Shown: positions 9,234-19,613, numbered from the stretch's first letter. The stretch: DNA of 64,000 nt from Rhizobacter sp. Root1221 (GCF_001425785.1 NZ_LMDI01000026.1:1-64000); one strand, 5' to 3'. A program made the numbers and translations. Notes: generated by a model not told the origin, from the sequence alone.

Positions 9234-9297
9234 CAGCCTTGCCTGCACCCAAAAGATGCAGTATTGTGCCAATGCACTCTATGGGTCGGGTCACTAC
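9234..9297. promoter_or_regulatory. Divergent box/boxR promoter region with TGCA elements
   Basis: The 64-base gap between the leftward operon and boxR holds TGCA at 9244-9247, 9257-9260 and 9273-9276. A plausible boxR promoter is TTGCCT (9239-9244), 17-base spacer, TATTGT (9262-9267), so the tetramers fall in the -35, the spacer and near +1. BzdR/BoxR-type regulators are known to bind TGCA-containing operators and to be released by benzoyl-CoA. Autoregulation is therefore likely, by inference. Confidence 0.6.
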
Positions 9298-10239
9298 ATG
9301 TCAAGCAATATAATGCCTACTCCCGGGTTAGCACCTACGGAATCCGCACCGGCAGGTGTCGTGGAGGAAGGCGAAAAGAACCCGTTCCTCGTCACGCTCG
9401 GCGAGCGCGTGAGGACACTCCGCGCGCGTCGCGGCATGACGCGCAAGCTGCTTGCCACCGCCGCTGATGTGTCCGAGCGGCACCTCGCCAACCTCGAATA
9501 CGGCGTGGGGAATGCGTCCATCCTGGTCCTGTTGCAGGTGGCGCAGGCGCTCCAGTGCACGCTGGCCGAACTGATCGGCGACGTGACGACGACGTCGCCC
9601 GAGTGGCTGTTGATTCGCGAGCTCCTGCATGGCCGGGACGACGACACGCTTCGCCGCGTGCGCGAGTCCATCGGTGAGCTGCTCGGAACGGGCGGAAGCT
9701 CGGCGCGGTTCAACCCGCGCATCGCGCTCATCGGGTTGCGTGGCGCGGGCAAGTCCACGCTGGGCCGCATGCTGGCTGAAGACCTGGGATTCCCATTCGT
9801 GGAATTGAGCCGGGAGATCGAGAAATTCGCCGGGTGCAGCATCTCCGAGATCCAGGGGCTCTACGGGCAGAACGCCTACCGGCGCTATGAGCGCCGGGCG
9901 CTCGAGGAGGCGATCCAGATCTACCCGGAGGCGGTGATCGCCACGCCGGGTGGCCTGGTGTCGGATGCGGCAACGTTCAACCTGCTGCTGTCTCACTGCA
10001 CCACGGTGTGGTTGAAGGCCGATCCCGAGGACCACATGAAGCGCGTGGTGGCCCAGGGCGACATGCGCCCCATGGCCGACAGCAAGGAGGCCATGGGCGA
10101 CCTGAAAGGCATCCTGGCTGGCCGGGCTGCCTTTTATTCAAAGGCCCAGCATCAGCTGGACACGAGCGCCGGCGATCTGGCCGCCACGTTCCATGCGCTG
10201 CGGCAAGTGGTTCGCTCATCGCTGCAGGTGGCTGCATGA
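9298..10239 (+). CDS. boxR: BoxR/BzdR-type transcriptional regulator, XRE domain fused to shikimate-kinase-like domain
   Basis: 313 residues in two domains. Residues about 32-95 are an XRE helix-turn-helix (ERVRTLRARRGMTRKLLATA...). Residues about 140-310 resemble shikimate kinase, with Walker A GLRGAGKS at 146-153. This fusion is diagnostic of BzdR/BoxR, repressors of benzoyl-CoA pathways whose kinase-like domain senses benzoyl-CoA. A longer frame opens at 9190, but ATG 9298 leaves the upstream divergent promoter free; ATG 9313 is a second option. It sits between the two catabolic operons, and TGCA sites occur on both sides. Confidence 0.93.
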   Translation: MSSNIMPTPGLAPTESAPAGVVEEGEKNPFLVTLGERVRTLRARRGMTRKLLATAADVSERHLANLEYGVGNASILVLLQVAQALQCTLAELIGDVTTTSPEWLLIRELLHGRDDDTLRRVRESIGELLGTGGSSARFNPRIALIGLRGAGKSTLGRMLAEDLGFPFVELSREIEKFAGCSISEIQGLYGQNAYRRYERRALEEAIQIYPEAVIATPGGLVSDAATFNLLLSHCTTVWLKADPEDHMKRVVAQGDMRPMADSKEAMGDLKGILAGRAAFYSKAQHQLDTSAGDLAATFHALRQVVRSSLQVAA

Positions 10240-10255
10240 CGCCAATGCTTTTTAA

Positions 10256-10322
10256 TGCATCAGAGGTTGACGGCTAGAAATATCATGCACTATGATGCTC
10301 CTATCGCAGCTGCAGGCGTGCA
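10256..10322 (+). promoter_or_regulatory. boxC promoter with overlapping TGCA operators
   Basis: TTGACG (10267-10272), an 18-base spacer and TATGAT (10291-10296) make a near-consensus sigma-70 promoter, the best in the window. TGCA occurs at 10256-10259, 10286-10289 (abutting the -10), 10311-10314 and 10319-10322, straddling the promoter. This fits repression by BoxR with release by benzoyl-CoA. The promoter is read directly; the regulator assignment is inference. Confidence 0.7.
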
Positions 10323-10354
10323 ATTTATTGCCTGCTCTTTGGAGGAGCCTCACC

Positions 10355-12013
10355 GTGACCCAACCCGCACGCGTCGACTACCAGACGTCCCCCGCCCAGT
10401 ACCGCCACTGGAAGCTGAAGTTCGAAGGTTCCGTCGCGACGCTCGCGGCGGACTTCGATGAGAACGGCGGCCTGCGGCCGGGCTACAAGCTCAAGCTGAA
10501 CAGCTATGACCTCGGGGTCGACATCGAGCTGAACGATGCGATCAACCGCATCCGTTTCGAGCACCCGGAAGTGCGCACCGTGGTGCTCACGAGCGCGAAG
10601 GAGAAGGTGTTCTGCTCCGGCGCGAACATCTTCATGCTGGGCGTCAGCACGCATGGCTGGAAGGTGAACTTCTGCAAGTTCACGAACGAGACCCGCAACG
10701 GGCTCGAGGACTCGTCGAAGCACAGCGGCCTGAAGTTCCTGGCGGCCGTGAATGGCGCCTGCGCAGGCGGCGGCTACGAGCTGGCACTGGCCTGTGACGA
10801 GATCATCCTGGTCGACGACCGTTCGAGCGCCGTGAGCCTGCCGGAAGTGCCGCTGCTCGGCGTGCTGCCCGGCACCGGTGGCCTCACCCGTGTCACCGAC
10901 AAGCGCCACGTGCGCCACGACCTCGCCGACATCTTCTGCACCACCAACGAAGGCGTGCGCGGCCAGAAGGCCAGGGAGTGGGGCCTGGTCGACGCGGTCG
11001 TCAAGCCGACCGAATTCGCGAGCAAGGTGCAGGAGCGCGCGCAACAACTGGCCGCCCAGAGCGACCGGCCGGCGAACGCCAAGGGCGTTGCCCTGCCACG
11101 CCTCGAACGCACGATCGAGGCGGATGCGCTTCGCTATCCACATGTGACGGTCGAGATCGACCGTGCCCGTCGCGTGGCCACGTTCACCGTGCGCGCGCCC
11201 AAGGGCACGCAGCCGGCCGGCGCGGCCGCCATCGAGGCAGCGGGCGCCAGCTGGTACCCGCTGCAGATGGCCCGCGAACTCGAGGACGCCATCCTCGAGA
11301 TGCGCACGAGCGAACCGGAGATCGGCACCTGGCTGATCAAGACCGAAGGGGATGCAGCGGCTGTCCTGGCGATGGACGCCACGCTGCAGGCCAATGCCTC
11401 GAACTGGTTCGTGCGCGAGACCGTGGGCCTGCTGCGCCGCACGTTCAGCCGCCTCGACGTGTCGTCGCGCAGCCTGTTCGCACTGGTGGAAGAGGGCTCG
11501 TGCTTCGCCGGCTCGCTGCTCGAACTCGCGCTCGCCTGCGACCGCATCTACCACCTGGCACTGCCGGACGACGAGGCCGCGGCGCCGAAGATCCACGTGG
11601 GCGAGCTGAACTTCGGCACCTACCCGATGGCCACGGAGCAGAGCCGGCTCGGCCGCCGCTTCTACGACAACGCGAAGCTGCTGGATGCCGTGAAGGCGAA
11701 GGTGGCGCAGCCGCTGGATGCCGACGCCGCCTTCGCCCTCGGCCTCGTGACCTCGAACCCGGACGACATCGACTGGGCCGACGAAACGCGCATCGCCATC
11801 GAGGAACGCGTGGCGATGTCGCCCGACGCGTTGACGGGCATGGAAGCCAACCTGCGCTTCAACGGCGTCGAGACGATGGCCACCCGCGTGTTCGGCCGCC
11901 TCACCGCGTGGCAGAACTGGATCTTCCAGCGCCCGAACGCCGTGGGCGAGAAGGGGGCGCTGAAGGTCTACGGCAAGGGAGACAAGGTTGCCTTCGACTG
12001 GAACCGCGTCTGA
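10355..12013 (+). CDS. boxC: 2,3-epoxybenzoyl-CoA dihydrolase (BoxC)
   Basis: 552-residue member of the crotonase superfamily with the duplicated, long architecture of BoxC. The first crotonase module shows CSGANIFMLG at about residues 87-96 and GACAGGGYELALACDE; a second, degenerate one carries EEGSCFAGSLLELALACD. It hydrolyses 2,3-epoxybenzoyl-CoA, opening the ring to dehydroadipyl-CoA semialdehyde and formate. The frame is open from 10292, but GTG 10355 is chosen: it has GGAGGAG seven bases upstream, and the earlier part overlaps the promoter. It is followed by boxB after 39 bases. Confidence 0.95.
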   Translation: MTQPARVDYQTSPAQYRHWKLKFEGSVATLAADFDENGGLRPGYKLKLNSYDLGVDIELNDAINRIRFEHPEVRTVVLTSAKEKVFCSGANIFMLGVSTHGWKVNFCKFTNETRNGLEDSSKHSGLKFLAAVNGACAGGGYELALACDEIILVDDRSSAVSLPEVPLLGVLPGTGGLTRVTDKRHVRHDLADIFCTTNEGVRGQKAREWGLVDAVVKPTEFASKVQERAQQLAAQSDRPANAKGVALPRLERTIEADALRYPHVTVEIDRARRVATFTVRAPKGTQPAGAAAIEAAGASWYPLQMARELEDAILEMRTSEPEIGTWLIKTEGDAAAVLAMDATLQANASNWFVRETVGLLRRTFSRLDVSSRSLFALVEEGSCFAGSLLELALACDRIYHLALPDDEAAAPKIHVGELNFGTYPMATEQSRLGRRFYDNAKLLDAVKAKVAQPLDADAAFALGLVTSNPDDIDWADETRIAIEERVAMSPDALTGMEANLRFNGVETMATRVFGRLTAWQNWIFQRPNAVGEKGALKVYGKGDKVAFDWNRV

Positions 12014-12052
12014 GCGTTCGCCTTCCCTGACACCATCTCCAGGAGCCCTTCC

Positions 12053-13480
12053 GTGAGCACCATCAACTACAGCGACAAGATCCCCAACAACGTCAACCTG
12101 TCCGAGGACCGCACGCTGCAGCGCGCACTCGAACAATGGCAGCCCAACTTCATCAACTGGTGGGACGACGTGGGCCCCGAAGGTTCCACGAACCATGACG
12201 TGTACCTGCGCACGGCCGTCAGCGTCGACCCCCAGGGCTGGGCCCAGTTCGGCCACGTGAAGATGCGCGACTACCGCTGGGGCATCTTCCTGAACCCGGG
12301 CGACGCGAACCGCGAGATCCACTTCGGCGACCACAAGGGCGAGAAGGCGTGGGCGGACGTGCCGGGCGAACACCGCGCGAACCTGCGCCGCATCATCGTG
12401 ACGCAGGGCGACACCGAGCCGGCGTCGGTGGAACAGCAGCGCCACCTCGGGCTGACGGCACCGAGCATGTACGACCTGCGCAACCTGTTCCAGATCAACG
12501 TGGAAGAAGGCCGGCACCTTTGGGCCATGGTGTACCTGCTGCACCGCCACTTCGGGCGTGACGGCCGCGAGGAAGCCGAGGCGCTGCTCGACCGCCGCAG
12601 CGGCGACGAGAACAACCCGCGCATCCTCGAGGCGTTCAACGAGAAGACGCCGGACTGGCTGGCGTTCTTCATGTTCACGTACTTCACCGACCGCGACGGC
12701 AAGTTCCAGCTGTCGGCGCTGGCCGAAAGCGCGTTCGACCCGCTGGCCCGCACCACGAAGTTCATGCTGACGGAAGAGGCGCACCACATGTTCGTGGGCG
12801 AGAGCGGCGTGTCGCGCATCGTGCAGCGCACCTGCCAGGTGATGAACGAGCTGAAGACCGACGACGTGGGCAAGCTGCGCGCCGCGGGCGTGATCGACCT
12901 GCCCACCGTCCAGCGTTACCTCAACTTCCACTACAGCGTGACGATCGACCTGTTCGGTGCCGACCAGTCGAGCAACGCCGCCACCTTCTACAGCTCGGGC
13001 CTCAAGGGCCGCTACGAGGAAGGCAAGCGCGAGGACGACCACATCCTGAAGGGCCAGACCTACAAGGTGCTGGAAGTCCAGAACGGGCAGCTGCTCGAGA
13101 AGGAAGTGCCGTTGCTCAACGCGCTGAACGAGGTGCTCCGCGACGACTTCATCCGGGACTCGGTGGCCGGCGTGGGCCGCTGGAACAAGGTGATCGAGAA
13201 GGCCGGCATCGGGTTCCGCCTGACCGTGCCGCACAAGGCGTTCCATCGCAACATCGGTGCGCTGGCCGGGGTCAAGATGTCTCCGGACGGCCGCGTGATC
13301 AGCGAGACCGAATGGGAGGCCCGCCGCGGCGAATGGTTGCCCACCTCCGAGGACCGCGCCTTCGTGGCCAGCCTGATGGGGCGTGTGATCGAGCCGGGCA
13401 AGTTCGCCAACTGGATCGCGCCGCCGGTGATGGGCATCAACCGCCAGCCGGTGGAGTTCGAGTACGTGCGTTTCGGCTGA
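12053..13480 (+). CDS. boxB: Benzoyl-CoA 2,3-epoxidase, diiron oxygenase subunit (BoxB)
   Basis: 475 residues, the standard BoxB length. Two helix motifs supply diiron ligands: EEGRH at 151-155 and EEAHH at 241-245. The N-terminus [17 protein letters not shown] and the tail PVMGINRQP are as expected for the family. With the reductase BoxA it uses O2 and NADPH to form 2,3-epoxybenzoyl-CoA. The start is GTG with AGGAG ten bases upstream. It lies between boxC and boxA in the same operon. No anomaly is visible. Confidence 0.96.
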   Translation: MSTINYSDKIPNNVNLSEDRTLQRALEQWQPNFINWWDDVGPEGSTNHDVYLRTAVSVDPQGWAQFGHVKMRDYRWGIFLNPGDANREIHFGDHKGEKAWADVPGEHRANLRRIIVTQGDTEPASVEQQRHLGLTAPSMYDLRNLFQINVEEGRHLWAMVYLLHRHFGRDGREEAEALLDRRSGDENNPRILEAFNEKTPDWLAFFMFTYFTDRDGKFQLSALAESAFDPLARTTKFMLTEEAHHMFVGESGVSRIVQRTCQVMNELKTDDVGKLRAAGVIDLPTVQRYLNFHYSVTIDLFGADQSSNAATFYSSGLKGRYEEGKREDDHILKGQTYKVLEVQNGQLLEKEVPLLNALNEVLRDDFIRDSVAGVGRWNKVIEKAGIGFRLTVPHKAFHRNIGALAGVKMSPDGRVISETEWEARRGEWLPTSEDRAFVASLMGRVIEPGKFANWIAPPVMGINRQPVEFEYVRFG

Positions 13481-13521
13481 GAGGCCGAGACCGCGCGCAC
13501 ACGGAGGTGAAGGAGACCCGC

Positions 13522-14808
13522 ATGGACATGGCCGTCGACGTCCGGATCATCAAGCAGCATCTGATCGATCCCGAAATCTGCATCCGCTGCAACACCTGCG
13601 AGGCCACGTGCCCGGTCGATGCGATCACGCACGACTCGAACAACTACGTGGTCAATGCGGACAAGTGCAACCTGTGCATGGCCTGCGTGCCGCCGTGCCC
13701 CACGGGCTCCATCGACAACTGGCGTTCGATGCCGGTGCACCGTGCCTACAGCGTCGAGGAGCAGCTGGGCTGGGACGACCTTCCGCCCGAGTTGACCCCC
13801 TCGGAGCTGGAACGCATGGGCGTGCCGGCCGAGCAGCAGGCGGAAGTAGCGCCTGCGGAGCCCGGGGCGCCGCAAACCACCGCGGGAGGAGAGACGGCAT
13901 TCAACAGCGCCCAATACGGCTCGACGATCCCCCCCTGGTCCGCCGCGCATCCGTATGCCAACCTGTACGGACCCAAGGCGGCGCACAAGCACCTGACCGC
14001 CACGGTGGTCGGCAACGTGCGGGTCACCGAGGTCGGAAAGGACAACGACACGCACCACATCGTGCTCGACTTCGGCAGCACGCCGTTCCCGGTGCTGGAG
14101 GGGCAGTCGATCGGCGTGGTTCCGCCGGGCGCGGACGCCAATGGGCGGGCCCATCACCCGCGGCAGTACTCGATCGCCAGCCCCCGCAATGGCGAACGTG
14201 CGGGATACAACAACCTGTCGCTGACCATCAAGCGCGTGCTGGAGGATCCCCTGGGCCAGCCGGTCCGGGGCGTCGCCAGCAACTACATGTGCGACCTGAA
14301 GGTGGGTGACACGGTGCAGGTCATCGGTCCGTTCGGCACGAGCTTCCTGATGCCGAACCATCCGCGCAGCCACCTGGTGATGATCTGCACCGGCACGGGC
14401 AGCGCGCCGATGCGCGCCATGACCGAATGGCGCAGGCGCCTGCGCGCCAGCGGCAAGTTCGAAGGTGGCAAGCTGCTGCTGTTCTTCGGGGCCCGGACCC
14501 AGGAGGAACTGCCGTACTTCGGTCCCCTGCAGAACCTGCCGAGGGACTTCATCGACATCAACCTCGCGTTCAGCAGAACCGCTGGCGCGCCGAAGCGCTA
14601 CGTGCAGGACCTCATGCGCGAGCGTTCGGCGGACCTCGCGGTGCTGCTGTCCGATCCGAACGCGTACTTCTACGTCTGCGGGTTGAAGGCCATGGAAGAG
14701 GGCGTGGTGCTGGCGCTGCGCGACGCGGCCACCGAAGCCGGTCTCGACTGGGACACCCTCGGCGCCACGCTGAAGCGGGACGGTCGACTCCACCTGGAGA
14801 CCTACTGA
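13522..14808 (+). CDS. boxA: Benzoyl-CoA epoxidase reductase component (BoxA)
   Basis: 428 residues. The N-terminal ferredoxin domain has two 4Fe-4S motifs, with cysteines 20/23/26/30 and 49/52/55/59. A linker rich in Glu, Pro and Ala (about 85-125) leads to a ferredoxin-NADP reductase module with HPRQYSIAS (FAD binding) and [13 protein letters not shown] (NADP binding). It passes electrons from NADPH to BoxB. The frame runs back into boxB, but ATG 13522 with GGTGAAGGAGA just upstream starts the ferredoxin fold. Its stop overlaps the next start in TGATG, indicating coupled translation. Confidence 0.95.
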   Translation: MDMAVDVRIIKQHLIDPEICIRCNTCEATCPVDAITHDSNNYVVNADKCNLCMACVPPCPTGSIDNWRSMPVHRAYSVEEQLGWDDLPPELTPSELERMGVPAEQQAEVAPAEPGAPQTTAGGETAFNSAQYGSTIPPWSAAHPYANLYGPKAAHKHLTATVVGNVRVTEVGKDNDTHHIVLDFGSTPFPVLEGQSIGVVPPGADANGRAHHPRQYSIASPRNGERAGYNNLSLTIKRVLEDPLGQPVRGVASNYMCDLKVGDTVQVIGPFGTSFLMPNHPRSHLVMICTGTGSAPMRAMTEWRRRLRASGKFEGGKLLLFFGARTQEELPYFGPLQNLPRDFIDINLAFSRTAGAPKRYVQDLMRERSADLAVLLSDPNAYFYVCGLKAMEEGVVLALRDAATEAGLDWDTLGATLKRDGRLHLETY

Positions 14809-15602
14809 TGGCGTACGACACCATCGCATTGCAGCGCGACGCCAGCGGAGTCGCCCGCGTCACGATGAACCGGCCGGACGTGTTCAATGCGTTCGACGAG
14901 GCCATGATCGCGGAACTGGACCGGGCCTTCGAGGAACTCGAACGGGACGCAGCGGTGCGTGTCATCGTGCTGGCGGGCGAGGGGAAACACTTCAGCGCCG
15001 GGGCCGACCTGCAGTGGATGCAGCGGGCCAGCACCGCCACCTTCGAGTGGAACCTGGAAGACGCGCGGCGGTTCGCCGGAATGTTGTCCCGCATGGCCTC
15101 GTGCACGAAACCCACGGTGGCGCGCGTGCAGGGCGCCGCGCTCGGCGGAGGTGTCGGTTTGGCCTGTGCATGCGACATCGCCGTGGCATCCGCGGACGCA
15201 TCGTTCGCGGTGAGCGAAGCCAGGTTCGGCATCTTGCCCGCGGCCATCGGCCCCTACGTCGTCAATGCGGTCGGCAAACGCCATGCGCAGCGGCTCGCGT
15301 TGACGGCATCGCGGATCGGTGCGTCCGAGGCCTTGTCCATGGGGCTGGTCCAGTGCGTTGCGCCGGCGACCGGTCTCGACGCTGCGGTTCAGCGTGTCGT
15401 CGACGACCTGCTGGCCGCGGCACCGCAGGCACAGGCCGAGATCAAGATGCTGTTCGCGAAACTGAGCCTCGGGCCCGTCGATCCGCCGACACGCGAGTTG
15501 ACGGCAAAGACCATCGCCCGGGTGCGCGGCACCGACGAGGCGAAGGAGGGCTTCGCGGCGTTCCTCGGCAAGCGGCCCGCCGCCTGGGTGACGGCACGAT
15601 GA
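14808..15602 (+). CDS. Enoyl-CoA hydratase (PaaF-like) of the box operon
   Basis: 264-residue crotonase-fold enzyme. The two oxyanion-hole regions are KHFSAGADLQWM (about 64-75) and GAALGGGVGLACACD, and the catalytic glutamate is in SEARFGILPAAIG. The pattern is close to PaaF and methylglutaconyl-CoA hydratases. In the box pathway a 2,3-didehydroadipyl-CoA hydratase is needed after BoxD, so that role is likely. It shares one base with boxA and four (ATGA) with the following dehydrogenase, so the three are translationally coupled. Confidence 0.88.
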   Translation: MAYDTIALQRDASGVARVTMNRPDVFNAFDEAMIAELDRAFEELERDAAVRVIVLAGEGKHFSAGADLQWMQRASTATFEWNLEDARRFAGMLSRMASCTKPTVARVQGAALGGGVGLACACDIAVASADASFAVSEARFGILPAAIGPYVVNAVGKRHAQRLALTASRIGASEALSMGLVQCVAPATGLDAAVQRVVDDLLAAAPQAQAEIKMLFAKLSLGPVDPPTRELTAKTIARVRGTDEAKEGFAAFLGKRPAAWVTAR

Positions 15603-17095
15603 GCGGCCGACTGCAGGGCCGGCCGGTGCTGGTCGTCGGGGCGGGCATCATGGGCGCGGGCATCGCGCAGGTGGCTGCCCAGGCAGGTCATCCGGTCTGG
15701 CTCCACGACCTGCGCGAGGGCGCGGCCGGCCAGGCCAAGGACAAGCTGCGGTCCACGTTGGAAGGCCTCGTCGCGAAAGGCAAGGTGACCGCCGCCGACG
15801 CGCAGGCCACGCTCCAGCGGATCAGCGTGGCCAAGTCGCTCGGGGATGCGCGTGACGCCGCCATCGCCGTCGAGGCGATCGTGGAAAAGCTGGAGGCCAA
15901 GCGGAGCCTGTTGCGCGACCTGGAGGCGGCACTCGCCGACGACGCGGTGCTCGCCACCAACACCTCGTCCATCTCCATCACCGCGCTTGCCAACGGACTC
16001 CGACACCCCGAGCGTGTGGTGGGCATGCACTTCTTCAATCCGGTCCCCCTGATGAAGCTGGTGGAGGTGGTGTCGGGCCTCCACACCGATCGGACGGTCG
16101 CGGACGACGTGTTCTCGTTGTCGCGCACCTGGGGCAAGGTGCCGGTGCATGCCCGGAGCACGCCGGGATTCATCGTCAACCGCATCGCCCGGCCGTTCTA
16201 TGCGGAGGCCCTGATGCTGCTGCAGGAGCAGGCGCTGTCCCCGCGTGACGTCGACGCCTGCCTGCGTGCTGCAGGGTTCCGCATGGGCCCGTGCGAGCTG
16301 ATGGACCTCATCGGCCACGACACCAACTTCGCGGTGACGATGTCGGTGTACGAAGCCAACTTCGGAGACAAGCGCTTCGTTCCGTCGCTTGTCCAGCGCG
16401 AGCTGGTTGATGGTGGCCTGCTGGGCCGCAAGACGGGGCGGGGGTTCTTTTCATACCCGGCGCCGGAGGCACCGGCCGCCGTCGACGCCGGCCCTGCGGC
16501 CCTTCCACCGGACATCGTGGTGTGTGGGGAAGGGCGCGTGGCCGACATGCTGTTCGACCAGGTCGTGCGCCACGTGCCGGCAGCCCGGCGTGACGGGGCC
16601 ACACGGTGGACGGGCCTGGCGACGGCCACCTCCCAGCTGCGGCTGACCGATGGTGTGCCGGCATTCGAGTTGGCGGCGGCCGCGAGCCAGGACATCGCCG
16701 TGTTCGACCAACCTCTCGCTGCGTCCGGCCACCTCGCGTACGCGGTGGCGCGGTCGGCCAGCCAGGCGTGGCGCGATGAAGTGCCCGCATGGCTTCGTGC
16801 GCTGGGGTACTCCCCGGTCCTCATGGCCGACGCGCCTGGGCTGGTGGTGGCGCGAACCGTGTCGATGTTGATCAACGAGGCCGCGGACGCCGTCCTCCAA
16901 GGCGTTTGCACGCCCGAGGGGGCCGACGCGGCGATGACGCTCGGGGTGAACTACCCTGCCGGCCCGTTCGAGTGGCTGGCACGGGGGTCGATCGAGGACG
17001 TGATCGGGGTGATCGATGCCCTCGATGCAACCTATCGGGGCGAGCGGTATCGGGTCAGCCCGTGGCTGCGAGGACGTGGAGAGAAGCATGAGTGA
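15599..17095 (+). CDS. 3-hydroxyacyl-CoA dehydrogenase (PaaH-like)
   Basis: 498 residues with the two-domain-plus-extension layout of PaaH. The NAD-binding motif [13 protein letters not shown] is at residues 12-24, and the conserved [16 protein letters not shown] is near 142. The 3HCDH C-terminal domain follows from about 190, with a second copy in the last 130 residues. It should oxidise 3-hydroxyadipyl-CoA to 3-oxoadipyl-CoA, linking box products to the beta-ketoadipate thiolase step. It is fused by overlaps to its neighbours on both sides (4 and 8 bases). Confidence 0.9.
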   Translation: MSGRLQGRPVLVVGAGIMGAGIAQVAAQAGHPVWLHDLREGAAGQAKDKLRSTLEGLVAKGKVTAADAQATLQRISVAKSLGDARDAAIAVEAIVEKLEAKRSLLRDLEAALADDAVLATNTSSISITALANGLRHPERVVGMHFFNPVPLMKLVEVVSGLHTDRTVADDVFSLSRTWGKVPVHARSTPGFIVNRIARPFYAEALMLLQEQALSPRDVDACLRAAGFRMGPCELMDLIGHDTNFAVTMSVYEANFGDKRFVPSLVQRELVDGGLLGRKTGRGFFSYPAPEAPAAVDAGPAALPPDIVVCGEGRVADMLFDQVVRHVPAARRDGATRWTGLATATSQLRLTDGVPAFELAAAASQDIAVFDQPLAASGHLAYAVARSASQAWRDEVPAWLRALGYSPVLMADAPGLVVARTVSMLINEAADAVLQGVCTPEGADAAMTLGVNYPAGPFEWLARGSIEDVIGVIDALDATYRGERYRVSPWLRGRGEKHE

Positions 17096-17897
17096 GTTGC
17101 GCGTGTGGACCTTGAGCCCGGAAATCCGGGTGGAGTTCGGTGACCAGGGGGTCGCGGAGGTCGTCCTCGGGCCGGAAGGGGGCATGCCGGCGATGGATGC
17201 GGCTGGCCATGCCCACCTCGCGTTCTTGTGGTCGCGGCTGGCGAACGAACCGGGTGTTGGCGCCATCCTCGTTCGCAGCGAGGGAAAGGGCTTCTGCGCC
17301 GGCGGCCGGATCGAGCTGGTCGAAGACATGTTGGCGAGCGAGACGTCGAGGCTGCGTGTCATGCGCGAGGCCCGCGATCTGGTCCAAGGCATGCTCGACT
17401 GCGACGTGCCGATCGTGTCGGCGATCAACGGCGCGGCCGTGGGGGCGGGCGCTGCCGTGGCGCTGCTCGCGGATGTTTCCATTGCGGGGCACCGGGCCAA
17501 GATCATCGACGGCCACACCAGGCTGGGCGTGGCCGCGGGCGACCACGCCGCCGTCATCTGGCCGCTGCTGTGCGGCATGGCCAAGGCGAAGTACTACCTG
17601 CTGACCTGCGAGCCATTGACGGGCCAGGAGGCCGAGCGGATCGGGCTGGTGAGCCTGTGCGTTCCCGATGACGAGCTCCTGGCCAAGGCGCGCAGCGTGG
17701 CAGCCACGCTGGCCGCCGGCAGCCCCACGGCGCTGGCGTTCACGAAGCGCAGCCTGAACCACTGGCTGCGGGCCGCATGGCCGGCGTTCGAACATTCGTT
17801 GGCGCTCGAGATCCTCGGATTCGCGGGGCGCGATGCCCGCGAAGGACTGGCGGCGCTCCAGGAAAAGCGGGCTCCCCGCTTCGGCAGCGACACATGA
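17088..17897 (+). CDS. Second enoyl-CoA hydratase/isomerase family protein of the box operon
   Basis: 269-residue crotonase-fold protein. [15 protein letters not shown] (about 64-78) and [19 protein letters not shown] form the CoA/oxyanion pocket. The position where classical hydratases have the catalytic Glu reads [12 protein letters not shown], so the acid/base pair differs from the first copy and the reaction may be isomerisation rather than simple hydration. BoxD makes the 3,4-enoyl-CoA, so moving the double bond to position 2 (PaaG-like) would be useful here. That is inference. It overlaps paaH-like by 8 bases and the MaoC gene by 4. Confidence 0.85.
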   Translation: MSELRVWTLSPEIRVEFGDQGVAEVVLGPEGGMPAMDAAGHAHLAFLWSRLANEPGVGAILVRSEGKGFCAGGRIELVEDMLASETSRLRVMREARDLVQGMLDCDVPIVSAINGAAVGAGAAVALLADVSIAGHRAKIIDGHTRLGVAAGDHAAVIWPLLCGMAKAKYYLLTCEPLTGQEAERIGLVSLCVPDDELLAKARSVAATLAAGSPTALAFTKRSLNHWLRAAWPAFEHSLALEILGFAGRDAREGLAALQEKRAPRFGSDT

Positions 17898-18364
17898 AGT
17901 TCGCCGACTTCCACGCCGGGCAGGTCATCACGGCCGGGCCGTACCGGGTCACGGAAGAAGAGATCCGCGCGTTCGCCGGGAACTACGACCCGCAGTGGTT
18001 CCACACCGATGCCGCATTGGCGGCCCGGGGAAAGTTCGGCGGGCTGATCGCCAGTGGTTGGCATACCTGTGGCATCGCGATGCGGATGATCGTGGCGGTG
18101 GCCCTGCGTGACTCCGAGTCGTACGCATCGCCCGGACTGGGCTACGTGCGTTGGCCGCACCCGGTGAGGCCGGAGGACGAGCTGGTTCTTCGTGCGACCG
18201 TGATCGAAGCGCGTCGGTCGAGCCGGGGTGTGCTGGGAATCCTGCGCTGGCGTTGGCAGTTGCACAACGACCGTGACGTTGAAGTGCTGGATCTCGAGGC
18301 CACCAGTTTGTTCGATCTCGTGGTCGCGGGGGATGAGAAAAGCTGCCATGGAGGTGCGAGCTAG
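17894..18364 (+). CDS. MaoC-family hotdog dehydratase/hydratase
   Basis: 156-residue hotdog-fold protein. The R-hydratase-type motif is visible as NYDPQWFHTD at residues 29-38, where the Asp and His are the usual catalytic pair, followed by FGGLIASGWHT. MaoC proteins hydrate trans-2-enoyl-CoAs to R-3-hydroxyacyl-CoAs. It is the last gene of the boxC operon, overlapping the preceding stop in ATGA. Its job beside two crotonase-fold hydratases is unclear; it may handle the other stereoisomer or a substituted substrate. Confidence 0.87.
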   Translation: MKFADFHAGQVITAGPYRVTEEEIRAFAGNYDPQWFHTDAALAARGKFGGLIASGWHTCGIAMRMIVAVALRDSESYASPGLGYVRWPHPVRPEDELVLRATVIEARRSSRGVLGILRWRWQLHNDRDVEVLDLEATSLFDLVVAGDEKSCHGGAS

Positions 18365-18567
18365 GTGCCATAGTTTCCGATCGGTGTTCGGACCGGTGCG
18401 CAGAGAACGATGTCAGGGGTGGGCATGAGAGCACCTCAGTTGTTGCGGATTAATCGAAAGATCAGGCACGTCGTTGCGTGCGAATGCAGCTGCCGCAGGG
18501 TCCGAAAACGCGACCGTCGGCGGCGGCCACTTGGCATCCCACGTGGATCACCTTCCCCTCAGCGGCA

Positions 18568-19482
18568 TCAGGCCGCGGCTTTCGGAACGCTCGCGATTTG
18601 CATCGCGTCGTTCAACACCTTGGCAGGCACGTCCGGCCGCTCGAGGACGATGAAGTGACCGGCGCCAGGCACCTGGACGAACTCGGCCGCGGGGAGGAGC
18701 TGCTTGTTGGCTTGTCGGTCCGAGGGTCTTGACCAATCCTTTTCTCCGTAGATGAGGTGGACGGGTGCGCTGACCTCTGGGTAACGGGCGCGTGCCGCGA
18801 TGAGGCTGGGCAGGTTGCCGTACACCGCGCGCGCGACGACCGGATAGCCCGGCCGACGTCCGACCTTCAGCAATTCATCGACGTAGTCATCGTGCAGGGC
18901 GGCGGTGTTGCCGAGACCCCCACGCAGCACGGCGCGCACGATCGGCTTGGGTTGGACTCCGGCGACAGTCGGGCCGACACCCGGCGCCAGCGCGCCGGTC
19001 ACGATAAACCGGGCCAGCAGGCTGGACCGCGCGATGCCGCCCGCATAGTCATAAGCATTGATCGCGACGACACGCCGTACCCGCTCGCTCAGATCAGCCG
19101 CGGTGGTGAGGGCGAGCGTCGCGCCCATCGACTCGCCGAGCAGCGTCACGTCGCGCAGATCGAGGTGGGTGATGAGGCGCTTGACCGCCGCGCGCATCGC
19201 GGGCTCGTCATAAGAAGCGCCCGGCACGATCTGCGAGTAGCCCATTCCTGGGAGATCGAGCGCATACACCGTGTACCGCTCCTGGACGAGCGGGATGAGG
19301 TGGCGGAAATGCTCGGCCTGGGTGCGTACGGTGTGCAGCAGGACCAACGGTGGCCCCATGCCGCCCGAGAGATAGCGCAATCGCCCCACGCCTCCCTCGT
19401 TTGATCCGAGCGGATCGAGAAAGTGTTCCGCGGTCCCGGGAATCTTGATTGCGGAAAGTGAGTCATTGCTGGTCAGTGGCAC
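18568..19482 (-). CDS. Alpha/beta hydrolase
   Basis: 304-residue alpha/beta hydrolase with nucleophile Ser118 in GESMG. The substrate pocket start is LVLLHTVRTQ near residue 47, and the acid and base are probably in IYGEKDWSRP and VPGAGHFIVLERP. No signal peptide is seen, so it is likely cytoplasmic. It points away from the box operon and is followed upstream by an SDR gene in the same direction (131-base gap), with which it may form a unit controlled by the neighbouring AraC-type gene. Substrate not recognised; epoxide hydrolase or ester hydrolase are both possible. Confidence 0.85.
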   Translation of the reverse strand: MPLTSNDSLSAIKIPGTAEHFLDPLGSNEGGVGRLRYLSGGMGPPLVLLHTVRTQAEHFRHLIPLVQERYTVYALDLPGMGYSQIVPGASYDEPAMRAAVKRLITHLDLRDVTLLGESMGATLALTTAADLSERVRRVVAINAYDYAGGIARSSLLARFIVTGALAPGVGPTVAGVQPKPIVRAVLRGGLGNTAALHDDYVDELLKVGRRPGYPVVARAVYGNLPSLIAARARYPEVSAPVHLIYGEKDWSRPSDRQANKQLLPAAEFVQVPGAGHFIVLERPDVPAKVLNDAMQIASVPKAAA

Positions 19483-19613
19483 GGTGGGCTTCCTTGAATT
19501 TTCAGGGGGGTCGTGGCCCCGGGGGCCATGGATGGATGCATGCTTACTGGCGCACTCAATGCGCCTTCATGCTGATTCCAGAGCGGGGCGCAGGCCGAAT
19601 GGGATGCGGCCAC

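Noticed and set aside
10325-13246. 973-codon minus-strand frame across boxC and boxB
   Set aside because: Antisense shadow of two textbook box genes; no domain or ribosome binding site.
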